The notes beneath the pieces are model-generated. The model searched no databases. It was not told the origin of the DNA and saw only the letters and a program-made list of their open reading frames with translations. Source: Pseudomonas sp. SG20056 (GTDB taxonomy: Bacteria > Pseudomonadota > Gammaproteobacteria > Pseudomonadales > Pseudomonadaceae). Taken from it: a DNA stretch of 64,000 nucleotides. Location: NCBI RefSeq assembly GCF_031764535.1, contig NZ_CP134499.1:3720001-3784000 (forward strand), read 5' to 3'. A program made the position numbers and the translations under genes. Each line of letters starts with the position of its first letter. Position 1 is the stretch's first letter. Positions 36,438 through 45,568 of the stretch are shown in pieces.

Positions 36438-36992
36438 TTAGCCGACCAGCATGGCCTCCGACACCTGCTTGCGCACGGCCTTGCCACACAGCTGCTCAAC
36501 CAGGGTCAGGGCAAACTCCAGGGCGGTACCGGGGCCCTGGCTGGTGATGCAGTTGCCATCGACCACCACCGGCTGGTCGACAAATACACAACCGCTCAGG
36601 CGATCACTGAACGCCGGATAACAGGTCATGCGCCGCTGTTTAAGCACACCATAGTGCTGCAACGCCAAGGCCGGGGCGGCGCAGATGGCGGCGAACAACT
36701 TGCCGGCCTTGGCCTGCTCGCGCACCCGCTCGGCCAGCGGCTCGTGCTCGGCCAGGTGTTGCGCGCCCGGCATGCCGCCGGGCAACACGATCAGGTCGAA
36801 GGGCTGAGCCAGTACATCCACCAGCATGGTGTCGGCCGTCAGCCGCGTGCCACGGGCGCAGGTGATCATCCGCCGACTTTCGATGCTGGCAACTACCACC
36901 TCAACCTCAGCACGCCGCAGTACATCAATCAGGGTCACGCATTCGAGGTCTTCGACACCATCGGCAACGCTGATCAGGGCCCGTGCAGTCAT
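36438..36992 (-). CDS. DJ-1/PfpI-family protein (YajL-like)
   Basis: A 184-residue DJ-1 superfamily protein. The nucleophile-elbow cysteine lies in AAICAAPALAL (about residue 104), with the conserved Glu in DGVEDLE near the N-terminus, as in YajL and human DJ-1. Members protect against carbonyl and oxidative stress, acting as chaperone or glyoxalase/deglycase; the exact activity is debated. It is divergent from the purine permease gene. A KQVSEAMLVG C-terminus ends close to the MFS stop codon. Confidence 0.88.
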   Translation of the reverse strand: MTARALISVADGVEDLECVTLIDVLRRAEVEVVVASIESRRMITCARGTRLTADTMLVDVLAQPFDLIVLPGGMPGAQHLAEHEPLAERVREQAKAGKLFAAICAAPALALQHYGVLKQRRMTCYPAFSDRLSGCVFVDQPVVVDGNCITSQGPGTALEFALTLVEQLCGKAVRKQVSEAMLVG

Positions 36993-37042
36993 CGTTTCGC
37001 TCCTTGTAGTGGCCGTGCATAAACTGTCCGAGCGGTCATAAA

Positions 37043-37071
37043 TTCACCAGCTCCAGACGAGCTGATATGAT
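37043..37071 (+). promoter_or_regulatory. Candidate sigma-70 promoter of the purine permease
   Basis: TTCACC (37043-37048) and TATGAT (37066-37071) are separated by 17 bases, matching 4/6 and 5/6 of the consensus hexamers. Transcription would begin near 37078 and give a leader of about 100 bases before the start codon at 37178. Confidence 0.5.
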
Positions 37072-37077
37072 GCGCGC

Positions 37078-37177
37078 CTTTTTCCAGATCGCCAGCAAAA
37101 ACATGCACCCACGCGTGGATGTGCTTTGCTTTCGGTTTGCATAAACACGGCAAAAACGCCGTTACGGGGAGTGCCAC
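37078..37177 (+). other. Structured 5' leader of the purine permease gene
   Basis: The leader holds a palindrome (CCACGCGTGG, 37109-37118), flanked by GCAC and GTGC that could extend the stem with a 2-base bulge, and a second hairpin (ACGGC with GCCGT) just before the GGGGAG ribosome-binding site. The arrangement could be a regulatory RNA or an operator, but it does not match a purine riboswitch I know. Confidence 0.35.
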
Positions 37178-38470
37178 ATGCTGGAAAGACTGTTCCAACT
37201 CAAAGCCCATAACACCACGGTGCGCACCGAGCTTCTGGCGGGTTTGACCACCTTCCTGACCATGGCCTACATCCTCTTCGTCAACCCCAACATGCTGGCC
37301 GAAACCGGTATGGATAAAGGTGCCGTATTCGTTGCCACCTGCCTGGCAGCGGCGCTTGGTTCAGCCATCATGGGCCTGCTGGCCAACTACCCGATTGCTC
37401 TGGCACCGGGCATGGGTCTGAACGCCTTCTTCACCTACACCGTGGTGCTGACCATGGGATACACCTGGCAGACTGCTCTCGGCGCGGTGTTTCTCTCCGG
37501 CGCAATCTTCTTTCTGCTGTCGATCTTCAAGATCCGTGAGTGGATCATCAACAGCATCCCGCTGGCCCTGCGCTCGGGTATCGCGGCGGGCATCGGCCTG
37601 TTCCTGGCGATCATTGCGCTGAAAAACGCTGGCATCGTGGTGGACAACCCGGCCACCCTGGTCGGCCTCGGTGACCTGAGCAAGGGCGGCCCACTGCTGG
37701 CCTGCCTGGGGTTCTTCGTAATTGCCGCGCTGGCTTACCGCCGCGTAACCGGCGCGGTGATGATCGGCATTCTGCTGGTCACTGGCCTGTCGATTCTGTT
37801 CGGCTTGTCGCAGCTCAATGGCGTGGTGTCGATGCCACCGTCACTGACCCCGACCCTGATGCAGTTGGACATCATGGGCGCGCTGGATATCGGCCTGCTC
37901 AGCGTGATCTTCGCCTTCCTCTTCGTTGACCTGTTCGACACCTCCGGCACCCTGGTCGGCGTGGCGCAGAAGGCCAACCTGCTGGACAAGGACGGCAAGA
38001 TGCCCAAGCTCGGCCGCGCCCTGCTGGCTGACAGCACCGCGACCATGGCCGGCGCGGCACTGGGCACCTCGACCACCACCAGCTATATCGAATCCGCTGC
38101 GGGCATCAGCGCCGGCGGGCGCACCGGTCTGACCGCCTGCGTGGTGGCAATCCTGTTCCTCCTGGCGCTGTTCTTCGCCCCGCTGGCCGGCGCCGTACCG
38201 GCCTTCGCCACCGCACCGGCGCTGCTGTTCGTCGCCGTGCTGATGATGAGCAGCCTGGCGCAGATCGATTGGGACGACCTTACTGTCGCCGCCCCCGTGG
38301 TGGTTGCCGCCCTGGCCATGCCGTTGACCTTCTCGATTGCCAACGGCATTGCCTTCGGCTTTATCGCCTGGACCCTGATCAAGCTGCTGGCCGGCCGCTG
38401 GCGCGACCTCAACCCGGCGCTGGTGGTGCTCTCGGTACTGTTTGCGATCAAACTGGCGTACTTCGCCTGA
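37178..38470 (+). CDS. NCS2/AzgA-family purine (adenine/guanine/hypoxanthine) permease
   Basis: A 430-residue inner membrane protein with 12-14 hydrophobic segments and the AzgA-type start (LERLFQLKAHNTTVRTELLAG) followed by FLTMAYILFVNP and GMGLNAFF. This family includes E. coli GhxP, GhxQ, PurP and YicO, H+ symporters for hypoxanthine/guanine or adenine; the substrate is not fixed by what I see. GGGGAG precedes the ATG. trmA follows after a terminator, the same pair as P. aeruginosa PA4719-PA4720. Confidence 0.91.
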   Translation: MLERLFQLKAHNTTVRTELLAGLTTFLTMAYILFVNPNMLAETGMDKGAVFVATCLAAALGSAIMGLLANYPIALAPGMGLNAFFTYTVVLTMGYTWQTALGAVFLSGAIFFLLSIFKIREWIINSIPLALRSGIAAGIGLFLAIIALKNAGIVVDNPATLVGLGDLSKGGPLLACLGFFVIAALAYRRVTGAVMIGILLVTGLSILFGLSQLNGVVSMPPSLTPTLMQLDIMGALDIGLLSVIFAFLFVDLFDTSGTLVGVAQKANLLDKDGKMPKLGRALLADSTATMAGAALGTSTTTSYIESAAGISAGGRTGLTACVVAILFLLALFFAPLAGAVPAFATAPALLFVAVLMMSSLAQIDWDDLTVAAPVVVAALAMPLTFSIANGIAFGFIAWTLIKLLAGRWRDLNPALVVLSVLFAIKLAYFA

Positions 38471-38477
38471 TGACCTT

Positions 38478-38510
38478 GCGGGTGGGCAATAGCCCACCCG
38501 CTTCCTTTTT
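38478..38510 (+). terminator. Intrinsic terminator between permease and trmA
   Basis: A perfect 10-bp stem (GCGGGTGGGC with GCCCACCCGC) around an AATA loop is followed by TTCCTTTTT. It separates the permease gene from trmA, which starts 15 bases later; some read-through may supply trmA. Confidence 0.88.
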
Positions 38511-38524
38511 GAAAAGAGTCCCGC

Positions 38525-39613
38525 ATGAGCCGTTCCCAGTTCGATCCCGCCACCTACGCCGCCCAGCTTGCTGACAAGCAGCAGCGCCTGATCGAGCTGC
38601 TGGCGCCGTTCAATGCACCCGCCCCCGAAGTATTTGAGTCGCCGCGCGAGCACTACCGCCTGCGCGCCGAATTCCGCCTGTGGCGCGAGGGTGAGGACCG
38701 TCACTACGCGATGTTCGAGGCCGGCGATAACCTCAACCCGATATTCTTCGAAGACTTCCCCATCGCCAGCGCGCAGATCAATGCGCTGATGCCGCGCCTG
38801 AAGACCTCCTGGCAAGCCAGTAGCGCCCTGAGCTTCAAGCTGTTTCAGGTCGAGTTTCTCACCACTCTGTCCGGCGATGGCCTGATCACCCTGTGCTACC
38901 ACCGCCCACTGGATGCCGCCTGGCAGGCTGAAGCTGAAAAACTGGCGGCCGATTTGCAGGTCAGCATCATTGGCCGCTCCAAGGGCAAGCGCATCGTTAT
39001 CGGCCGGGATTATGTCGAGGAAAAACTGCAGGTCGCTGGCCGCACCTTCAGCTATCGCCAGCCAGAGGGCGCGTTCACTCAGCCCAACGGCGAAGTGAAC
39101 CAGAAGATGCTCACCTGGGCCTACGAGGCGCTCGGTGAACGCTCAGACGATTTGCTGGAGCTGTACTGCGGCAATGGCAACTTCACCCTGCCGCTGGCCA
39201 CCCGCGTGCGTAATGTGCTGGCCACCGAGATCAGCAAGTCCTCGGTGAATGCCGCCCTGGCCAACCTGGCCGACAACGGCGTGGATAACGTCAGCCTGGT
39301 GCGCCTGTCCGCCGAAGAGCTGACCGAAGCACTGAATGAGGTGCGGCCGTTCCGGCGTCTGGCCGGCATCGACCTGAAGAGCTACGACTTCGGCTGCGTA
39401 TTCGTCGACCCGCCGCGCGCCGGCATGGACCCAGACACCTGCGAACTGACCCGGCGCTTCGAGCGCATTCTGTATATCTCCTGCAACCCGGAAACCCTGG
39501 CCGCCAACATCGCCCAGCTGAATGACACCCACAAGGTGACGCGCTGCGCGCTGTTCGACCAGTTCCCCTACACCCACCATATGGAATCGGGTGTATTGCT
39601 GGAGCGCCGCTAG
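38525..39613 (+). CDS. trmA: tRNA (uracil-5-)-methyltransferase TrmA
   Basis: A 362-residue SAM-dependent enzyme that makes ribothymidine at position 54 of tRNA. Motif I ([15 protein letters not shown]), the DPPRAGMD segment and the catalytic Cys in YISCNPETL are present, in the order and spacing of E. coli TrmA (366 residues). No TRAM domain or Fe-S cysteines are present, which separates it from RlmD and RlmC. It starts 15 bases after the permease terminator. Confidence 0.96.
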   Translation: MSRSQFDPATYAAQLADKQQRLIELLAPFNAPAPEVFESPREHYRLRAEFRLWREGEDRHYAMFEAGDNLNPIFFEDFPIASAQINALMPRLKTSWQASSALSFKLFQVEFLTTLSGDGLITLCYHRPLDAAWQAEAEKLAADLQVSIIGRSKGKRIVIGRDYVEEKLQVAGRTFSYRQPEGAFTQPNGEVNQKMLTWAYEALGERSDDLLELYCGNGNFTLPLATRVRNVLATEISKSSVNAALANLADNGVDNVSLVRLSAEELTEALNEVRPFRRLAGIDLKSYDFGCVFVDPPRAGMDPDTCELTRRFERILYISCNPETLAANIAQLNDTHKVTRCALFDQFPYTHHMESGVLLERR

Positions 39614-39743
39614 CGTTACCGCGCCACCCACAGCGACACAGGATGCAAGCAACAGACCCATCGGCGGATTGGCGCAAGGTTGCGCCACCCGGCCTAGACT
39701 GCGCTGGCCAGGGTGTCTGGACACCCAACTCAAGGAGTCGCCG

Positions 39744-40238
39744 ATGCGCCGTTATCTGTTAGCTCTACTGCTGCCCCTGCTGAGCGCCTGCACCAGCACG
39801 CCCGAACCGTCGATACAGGTGCTGCAACCGACACCAGGCACCTCGTATCAGAGCTTCAACGTGCGCGCGGTCAGGACCAGCGGCCATCGTACGGATCTGG
39901 AGCAGCGCTTTAATCAGGCAGTGCAGAACGCACTCAGCGCCAAGGGCTATCGCTTCACCGAAACGCAGCCCGATATGCAGGTCATCTATGCCCTGGGGCT
40001 GGAGCATGAAGCAGGAATTGAGCTCACCCCGATAGCGGTGGGCGGTACGGTCTACACCCAGACCCACGCCACCGAAGATGAGCGCGCACGCTTAGCCCTG
40101 CGCATTCTCGATAGCAAGACCCAGGCAGTGCTGTTTCAGGCGCAGATCAACCGGCAGCTGCACAACCCGGACATGAGCCAGGAAAACTTCGACCGTGGCG
40201 TGGCCAAAATCCTCGAAGGCTTCCCCGTCGCACGCTGA
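39744..40238 (+). CDS. DUF4136 lipoprotein
   Basis: A 164-residue predicted lipoprotein. The N-terminus has a lipobox (LLSAC, Cys at about 16), and the rest fits DUF4136, a family of envelope lipoproteins with a beta-rich fold. The ATG at 39744 has AAGGAG 8 bases upstream. The residue after the lipid-modified Cys is Thr, so sorting to the outer membrane is likely. The function is unknown. It ends 1 base before the convergent DUF4345 gene. Confidence 0.84.
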   Translation: MRRYLLALLLPLLSACTSTPEPSIQVLQPTPGTSYQSFNVRAVRTSGHRTDLEQRFNQAVQNALSAKGYRFTETQPDMQVIYALGLEHEAGIELTPIAVGGTVYTQTHATEDERARLALRILDSKTQAVLFQAQINRQLHNPDMSQENFDRGVAKILEGFPVAR

Positions 40239-40239
40239 C

Positions 40240-40626
40240 TCAGACGCGCTGCAAACCGCGCAGCGCCCAGAAGCACAGCCCCACCGAGACCACTTCCAGC
40301 AGCAGCGCGTAGAGATTGAAGGTCTGCTGCGCGCCGCCATCCAGCCACAGGCCGCCAATCCGCGCCAGCGCCAGGGCGCTGTAGAGCAGCACCAGCAGGG
40401 TCAACGCTGCGCGGGTGAAGTCCAGCCGGCTCAGCGACAGGCCGATAAACGCCGCCAGACCCAGTTGCAGGCCACCGTAGAACGCCCGCATATCGGTGGC
40501 AGCCGCTGGCGACATCAGCAGCATGCCGCTGAGGTTGGCCATTTCATGGGGGCGGACAAAATAGGCCAGGCCCAGGCCCGCCAATGCCAACAGTTGAATC
40601 ACCAGTACTACGCGTGCAAACAACAT
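40240..40626 (-). CDS. DUF4345-type four-helix membrane protein
   Basis: A 128-residue hydrophobic protein with four predicted membrane helices (about 3-24, 47-66, 70-90 and 100-122) and an AFYGGLQLGLA motif in the second, typical of DUF4345. No function is known. It is convergent with the lipoprotein gene and divergent from the DUF411 gene across about 125 bases. Confidence 0.82.
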   Translation of the reverse strand: MLFARVVLVIQLLALAGLGLAYFVRPHEMANLSGMLLMSPAAATDMRAFYGGLQLGLAAFIGLSLSRLDFTRAALTLLVLLYSALALARIGGLWLDGGAQQTFNLYALLLEVVSVGLCFWALRGLQRV

Positions 40627-40752
40627 GGACAGCCCCTACCCCAGAAATCGAGCACGCAGCATAAGCCCCCACCGCGCCTTTCGGAAATCGACGGTGGTTA
40701 GCCACGGCCGCCGGGCGCTATGCTCAGCCTTTCACCTGCCAGGAGTTACCCG

Positions 40753-41193
40753 ATGCGCCAGTTGCTTGTTCTCGCCGGGCTGTTTGTCAGCAGCCTGAGT
40801 TTCGCCGCCGAACCCCTGACCATCGACGTACACCGCGATACCAACTGCGGTTGCTGCAAGGCCTGGATCAGCCACCTGCAGGACAACGGCTTTAACGTTG
40901 TCGACCATGTCGAAACCGATATGAGTGCGGTCAAACAGCGCCTGGGCGTGCCGCCGCGCCTGTCGTCCTGCCACACCGGGGTGATCAACGGCCAGTTTGT
41001 CGAAGGTCACGTACCGGCCGCCGACATTCTCAAAATGCGCAAACAGCCCGACCTGCTCGGCGCGGCCGTACCCGGCATGCCAGCCGGCTCACCAGGTATG
41101 GAATACGGCAATGTGCGCGATGCCTATCAAGTCATCGGCCTGGATAAGCAAGGCGCAGAGCGGGTGATCAGCGAATACCCCACCATTGAATAA
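40753..41193 (+). CDS. DUF411 periplasmic metal-binding protein
   Basis: A 146-residue exported protein with a signal peptide (about 1-19, SLSFAAE) and a DUF411 domain that contains NCGCCKAW near residue 34, PPRLSSCHT and the VEGHVPA motif. DUF411 proteins are often found with copper-resistance genes and are thought to bind copper; neither copper genes nor a metal-responsive promoter are visible here. AGGAG precedes the ATG at 40753. Confidence 0.87.
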   Translation: MRQLLVLAGLFVSSLSFAAEPLTIDVHRDTNCGCCKAWISHLQDNGFNVVDHVETDMSAVKQRLGVPPRLSSCHTGVINGQFVEGHVPAADILKMRKQPDLLGAAVPGMPAGSPGMEYGNVRDAYQVIGLDKQGAERVISEYPTIE

Positions 41194-41265
41194 GTGACGA
41201 CTGCACTGGCGTAGCGCACACCAGCGGACGACACTCAAGCTCGGCATACACACAGGACGATAGCG

Positions 41266-42135
41266 ATGCGCTGGAAACGCGGAAGACGCAGTGACAACGT
41301 GGTGGACGCACGCGGCAGCGGCTCACGCATGGGCGGCGGCAAGGGGTTGACCCTCGGTGGCGTGGCCATCGTGGTGATCGTCGGCCTGCTCAGCGGCCAG
41401 GACCCGATGCAGATCCTCGGCCAACTGGCCGGGCAAGCCATGCAGGGCGGCTCGGTCAGTGCGCCGCAACGCTCAACGCCTGCCGCCAATGACGAGCAGT
41501 CGGAGTTCGTCCGCGCCGTGCTCGGCGATACCGAGGACACCTGGCGGGAAATCTTCCAGGGTGCCAATCGGCAGTACAAGGACCCGACCCTGGTACTGTT
41601 TCGCAGCGGGGTGAATTCCGCCTGTGGCTTTGCCAACTCGGCGGTCGGGCCGTTCTATTGCCCTGGCGATCAGCGGGTGTATATCGACCTGGCGTTCTTC
41701 CGCGAGCTGGAACAGCGCTTTGGCGCGGCCGGCGACTTTGCCCAGGCCTATGTGATTGCCCATGAAGTCGGCCACCACGTGCAGACCCTGCTCGGCGTCT
41801 CAGCCAAGGTCAACGCCGCCCGCCAGCGTGGCGAGCGGGTGGAAGGCGCGACCGGGCTACTGGTACGCCAGGAGTTGCAGGCCGATTGCCTGGCGGGCGT
41901 GTGGGCCTTCCATGGCCAGCGTCGGCATGACTGGCTGGAGCCAGGCGATATTGAAGAGGCGCTGAACGCCGCCAATGCCATCGGCGATGACCGCTTGCAG
42001 AAGCAGGCTCGCGGTCAGGTGGTGCCTGACTCCTTCACCCACGGCACCTCAGAGCAGCGCGTGCGCTGGTTCAAGACCGGTTTCGACGGCGGCAATGTCG
42101 GCCGCTGCGATACGTTCAAGGCCACGCGGCTGTAA
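41266..42135 (+). CDS. YpfJ-type neutral zinc metallopeptidase
   Basis: A 289-residue protein of the YpfJ family. The zinc motif HEVGHH lies at about residue 166 (VIAHEVGHHVQ), and a further metal-binding Glu is likely in QELQADCLAGVWA. One N-terminal membrane segment (about 25-45) follows a basic start, so the enzyme may be anchored with its catalytic domain in the periplasm. Substrates are unknown. A strong bidirectional terminator separates it from the convergent RIO kinase gene. Confidence 0.9.
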   Translation: MRWKRGRRSDNVVDARGSGSRMGGGKGLTLGGVAIVVIVGLLSGQDPMQILGQLAGQAMQGGSVSAPQRSTPAANDEQSEFVRAVLGDTEDTWREIFQGANRQYKDPTLVLFRSGVNSACGFANSAVGPFYCPGDQRVYIDLAFFRELEQRFGAAGDFAQAYVIAHEVGHHVQTLLGVSAKVNAARQRGERVEGATGLLVRQELQADCLAGVWAFHGQRRHDWLEPGDIEEALNAANAIGDDRLQKQARGQVVPDSFTHGTSEQRVRWFKTGFDGGNVGRCDTFKATRL

Positions 42136-42165
42136 GCCAGACAAACGCCCAAGATATTCAGCGCA

Positions 42166-42205
42166 AAAAAATGCCGCTTACCTGATCAGGTAAGCGGCAT
42201 TTTTT
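42166..42205. terminator. Perfect 40-bp palindromic bidirectional terminator
   Basis: The sequence is its own reverse complement over 40 bases, with A6 on one side and T6 on the other, centred at TGATCA (42183-42188). It lies between the convergent metallopeptidase and RIO kinase genes and should end both transcripts. Confidence 0.9.
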
Positions 42206-42223
42206 ATCAGCGGCACGCCCTGT

Positions 42224-43111
42224 CTATTGCGCCCAAGGCGGTGGCGGCTCTTCGCCCTTGGGTTCATCTTCGGCATTCAGCAGCGCCTGACGGCGCGCTT
42301 CGTCGGCCAAGGCGGCCTTGATCTCGCGCATCACCGCATCGATATCGGCTTCTTCTTCAGGATCATCGAATTCACCCGTCAGCGGGCTCTCTGGGGTCAG
42401 TTCACCGGCCTCATAGAGCGCCCACATTTCCTTGGCGTACTTGGTGAATTTCAATTCCGGGGCAAACTGACCGAAATACTCAGCCATGTTGCGCACATCG
42501 CGCTCAAGCATCTTGAACGCATGGTTGTTGCCGGCCGCATCCACCGCTTGCGGCAAGTCGATAATCACCGGGCCACCCGGATCAAGCAGCACGTTGAATT
42601 CCGACAGGTCACCATGCACCAGGCCAGCGCAGAGCATTTTCACCACTTCATGAATCATAAAAGCGTGGAATTCGCGGGCATCGTCCGGGTGCAGGTCGAC
42701 ATCATTGAGACGCGGAGCCGCGTCGCCCTCACCGTCATCGACCAGTTCCATGAGCAACACGCCTTCAAGGAAGTCATACGGCTTGGGCACCCGCACCCCG
42801 GCGTTGGCCAGGCGGAACAAGGCGGCAACCTCGGCATTCTGCCAGGCATCTTCCTGGCCCTTACGGCCGTACTTCGAACCTTTGGCCATGGCCCGGGCAT
42901 CACGGCTGTTGCGTACCTTGCGGCCTTCCTGATACTCGGCGGCTTGGCGAAAACTGCGTTTATTGGCTTCCTTGTAGACCTTGGCGACGCGCAGTTCCTC
43001 ACCGCAGCGCACCACGTAGACCGCGGCTTCTTTACCGCTCATCAGCGGGCGTATCACTTCATCGACCAGCCCGGCTTCGACCAGGGGCTCAATACGTTTT
43101 GGCGTCTTCAT
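42224..43111 (-). CDS. RIO1-family serine/threonine protein kinase
   Basis: A 295-residue RIO kinase. The glycine-poor nucleotide loop (MSGKEAAVY), the ATP-binding Lys in AKVYK, the catalytic HGDLSEFN and the metal-binding Asp in IIDLPQA are intact, so it is probably an active kinase. An acidic, proline-rich tail (EEPPPP) ends the protein. RIO1 acts in ribosome maturation in archaea and eukaryotes; the role of the bacterial members is not established. It is transcribed alone. Confidence 0.9.
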   Translation of the reverse strand: MKTPKRIEPLVEAGLVDEVIRPLMSGKEAAVYVVRCGEELRVAKVYKEANKRSFRQAAEYQEGRKVRNSRDARAMAKGSKYGRKGQEDAWQNAEVAALFRLANAGVRVPKPYDFLEGVLLMELVDDGEGDAAPRLNDVDLHPDDAREFHAFMIHEVVKMLCAGLVHGDLSEFNVLLDPGGPVIIDLPQAVDAAGNNHAFKMLERDVRNMAEYFGQFAPELKFTKYAKEMWALYEAGELTPESPLTGEFDDPEEEADIDAVMREIKAALADEARRQALLNAEDEPKGEEPPPPWAQ

Positions 43112-43456
43112 CAGCTTTAATCAGGGATCCTGTGTTGCCCAAGTCGACTCTGCCGCCCGTTATACGGCAATCTTTACGCAGCGCCCACCCTCGTGTCAGC
43201 ACACCCCGCATTACCTGGCGCCACCCAGGCACATCGAAGGCAGGGCAAACCGCTCAATCATGCCGACTGGCGATGTGTTGAGCAGCGCACATGCAGCAAA
43301 CCCGGCGTTACAAACACACGCGCCATGCAACCAAAAGGGATTTAACACTGTCCCATTCGCTGTATATTCGCCAGCCGGTCATGCCACGCGCAAGGCCCCT
43401 TACCGCCACCCCGCGAAGGCGCCTCGCCTGAGCCTGCATGATTGGGGGAAACAACT
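43112..43456. other. Intergenic region with a candidate promoter
   Basis: This 345-base gap between the divergent RIO kinase and DUF2218 genes has no convincing coding frame. A possible sigma-70 promoter for the DUF2218 gene is TTTAAC (43341-43346) with TATATT (43363-43368), spacing 16, about 90 bases before its start. Confidence 0.45.
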
Positions 43457-43861
43457 GTGAAACATGCCCAATCTGGCAGCAGCCCCCTGCCCCAGCAGCC
43501 ACATCTTAAGGCGCGCAACGCACTGGGCAGTCTGGCCGCCAAGCGCCACGCGCACCCTAAACGCTGCAATGGCATCGCCGCGCTGCACATCGCCTCCAGC
43601 CATGTCGTCACCGATACGCCTGCACGCTACATCAGCCGCCTGTGTGCGCAGTTTGCGCACAAGCTGCCAGTCAGTTTCGGTGACCACCACGGGCGCATCG
43701 AATTTGCCTTCGGCCTCTCACACCTGCATGCGGATCGAACCGGCCTGCATATCACTGTCCTGAGTAATAACCCGCAGGACCTGAACAAGCTCAAGCACCT
43801 GATAGCCACCCACTTCGAGCGCTTTGCCTGGCAAGCCGAGTTGAGCCTCGACTGGCAATAG
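43457..43861 (+). CDS. DUF2218 protein with N-terminal extension
   Basis: A 134-residue protein whose last 90 residues are a DUF2218 domain: VTDTPARYISRLCAQFAHK, then GRIEF and the conserved C-terminus HFERFAWQAELSLDWQ. The first 45 residues are basic and unlike the paralogue at 45569. The GTG at 43457 has GGGGGAA upstream; a TTG five codons earlier is possible. DUF2218 proteins are small alpha/beta proteins with no known function, sometimes encoded near siderophore or iron-uptake genes. It is the first of two copies around the LysR/NAD(P) pair. Confidence 0.8.
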   Translation: MKHAQSGSSPLPQQPHLKARNALGSLAAKRHAHPKRCNGIAALHIASSHVVTDTPARYISRLCAQFAHKLPVSFGDHHGRIEFAFGLSHLHADRTGLHITVLSNNPQDLNKLKHLIATHFERFAWQAELSLDWQ

Positions 43862-43909
43862 CAAAGCGTTGAAAACGACCTACGTTGCTCAACGGTCTGC
43901 CGGCCGCAG

Positions 43910-44800
43910 TCAGGGCGCCAGCAGATGCTGACGCAACGCCTCGATGGCATAGCGAACCTTGGCCGGTTGCGCATCACGGCGCGGCGTCACCAGGTAGATA
44001 CCGAATAGCGGCATGCGCCAGTGCGGCAGTAGCTCACGCAGGCGGCCACTGGCCAATTCCTCACGCACTTCCTGCTCCGGTTGCAGCGATACGCCCATAC
44101 CGGCCAAGGTGAAATGGCGCACCGCCAGGATGTTGTTGCAGCACACCCGGCTTTCCACCCGCAGCTTCTCGACCTGGGCATCGGGCCCGCGCAACTCCAG
44201 CAAGTTGAACGCACTGTCACTGTGCAAAATCAGCCAGTCCAGGCCTATCAGGTCGCGGGGATGATTGATCGGCGGCTTGCGCAGCAGGTAGGCGGGTGCT
44301 GCGCACAGCAGCATACGCGTATCACCGATATGCCGCGCCACCAGGCTGGAGTCCTCCAGGTGGCCGACGCGGATGGCCAGATCGATGCGCCGCTCAATCA
44401 GATCGATTTGCTCATCATGGAAGAACAGCTTGAGACTGAGTCCACTGTGCGCCTGTAACAGCGGCGCCAGTGCCGCGCTGAGCCGTCGCCCGGAAAACCC
44501 CACTGGCGCGGCAATGCGCAGCTCGCCCACCGGCGCATCGCGCAACTCGGCCAAGCGCTGCTCGGCCTGCTGCGCCAGTACCAGCACCTGGGCGCAGCTC
44601 TGATAGAAGGTCGCGCCCGCCTCGGTCAGGGTCAGCTTGCGCGTAGTGCGGTGCAGCAGGTTGACCTGGGTGCTTTCTTCCAGCTTGCGTATCTGCTGGC
44701 TGACTGCCGATGCCGTCATACCCAACACCTCAGCCGCTGCCACCATGGAGCCACGATCGACCACGGTGGCAAACACTGCCATGCGCTTTAACTGCTCCAT
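43910..44800 (-). CDS. LysR-family transcriptional regulator
   Basis: A 296-residue LysR protein with an N-terminal winged helix (about 1-60; GSMVAAAEVLGMTASAVSQQ is the recognition region) and a substrate-binding effector domain (about 90-290). It belongs to the CrgA/AaeR-like branch by general sequence. It is divergent from the NAD(P)-binding gene across 101 bases, the classic arrangement for LysR control of the neighbour; an AT-rich stretch (44815-44850) there may hold the operator. The effector is unknown. Confidence 0.91.
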   Translation of the reverse strand: MEQLKRMAVFATVVDRGSMVAAAEVLGMTASAVSQQIRKLEESTQVNLLHRTTRKLTLTEAGATFYQSCAQVLVLAQQAEQRLAELRDAPVGELRIAAPVGFSGRRLSAALAPLLQAHSGLSLKLFFHDEQIDLIERRIDLAIRVGHLEDSSLVARHIGDTRMLLCAAPAYLLRKPPINHPRDLIGLDWLILHSDSAFNLLELRGPDAQVEKLRVESRVCCNNILAVRHFTLAGMGVSLQPEQEVREELASGRLRELLPHWRMPLFGIYLVTPRRDAQPAKVRYAIEALRQHLLAP

Positions 44801-44901
44801 TCGTAAGCCCTGCTTAATAGTTAAAGCCTTTTTAGCCTATTTTTCTGCGCTTTACCCAGCTGCGATTATCTACCCCACTTAATCCCAACTGGAGACATCC
44901 C

Positions 44902-45543
44902 ATGCAACTCGCTCTGATCGGCGCCAGTGGCTTTGTTGGCGCAGCTGTTCTGCAAGAAGCCCTGGACCGTGGCCACCAGGTCACCGGCATCGTCCGTAAT
45001 ACCGCGAAACTGCCACAGCACCCGGCGCTTAATGCCGTCGCTGGCGATGCCTACAACGCCGACGCCTTGGCCGAGCAACTCAAAGGCCATGACGCAGTGA
45101 TCCACGCGTTCAATCCGGGCTGGGGCACGGCTGATATTCGCCAGCGTTTTATCCAGGGCAGCCAGGCGATCATCGCAGCCAGCAAACAGGCCGGCGTACA
45201 GCGCCTGCTAGTGGTCGGCGGCGCAGGTAGCCTGTATGTCGCCCCAAACCTGCAGCTGATCGACACTCCGGACTTCCCCGCCGCGTACAAGGAAGGCGCC
45301 GAAGGCGCGCGGCAAACCCTCAACCTGCTGAAAACTGAAACCGCTCTGGCCTGGAGTTTTATCTCACCGCCCGCGCTGTTGCAGCCGGGCGCACGCAGCG
45401 GACAGTTCCGCATCGGCGGCGACCAGTTACTGATGAATGGCGACGCCCCGGCGCAGATCTCGGTCGCAGACCTCGCGGTAGCCATCATCGATGAGCTGGA
45501 GCGCCCACATCACCTGCGCCAGCGCTTTACCGTTGGCTATTAA
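44902..45543 (+). CDS. NAD(P)-binding NmrA/atypical SDR protein
   Basis: A 213-residue Rossmann protein with the dinucleotide motif GASGFVG at residues 7-13, typical of the NmrA/YesF-like atypical SDR group, which often lacks the catalytic Tyr-Lys pair; I see no YxxxK. It may be a redox sensor or a quinone/flavin reductase-like enzyme. It is followed after 25 bases by a DUF2218 gene, so both are likely cotranscribed and under control of the divergent LysR regulator. Confidence 0.86.
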   Translation: MQLALIGASGFVGAAVLQEALDRGHQVTGIVRNTAKLPQHPALNAVAGDAYNADALAEQLKGHDAVIHAFNPGWGTADIRQRFIQGSQAIIAASKQAGVQRLLVVGGAGSLYVAPNLQLIDTPDFPAAYKEGAEGARQTLNLLKTETALAWSFISPPALLQPGARSGQFRIGGDQLLMNGDAPAQISVADLAVAIIDELERPHHLRQRFTVGY

Positions 45544-45568
45544 GCCGTCACTTGACCAGGAGAACCCC

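Noticed and set aside
42166..42205. 40-bp palindrome as a protein operator
   Set aside because: Position between convergent stop codons and A/T runs at both ends fit a bidirectional terminator far better.
43355..43372. LexA-like box CTGTAT...CCAG before the DUF2218 gene
   Set aside because: The half-sites are one base too close and the right arm lacks the AC of the Pseudomonas LexA consensus; it is better read as a -10 region.
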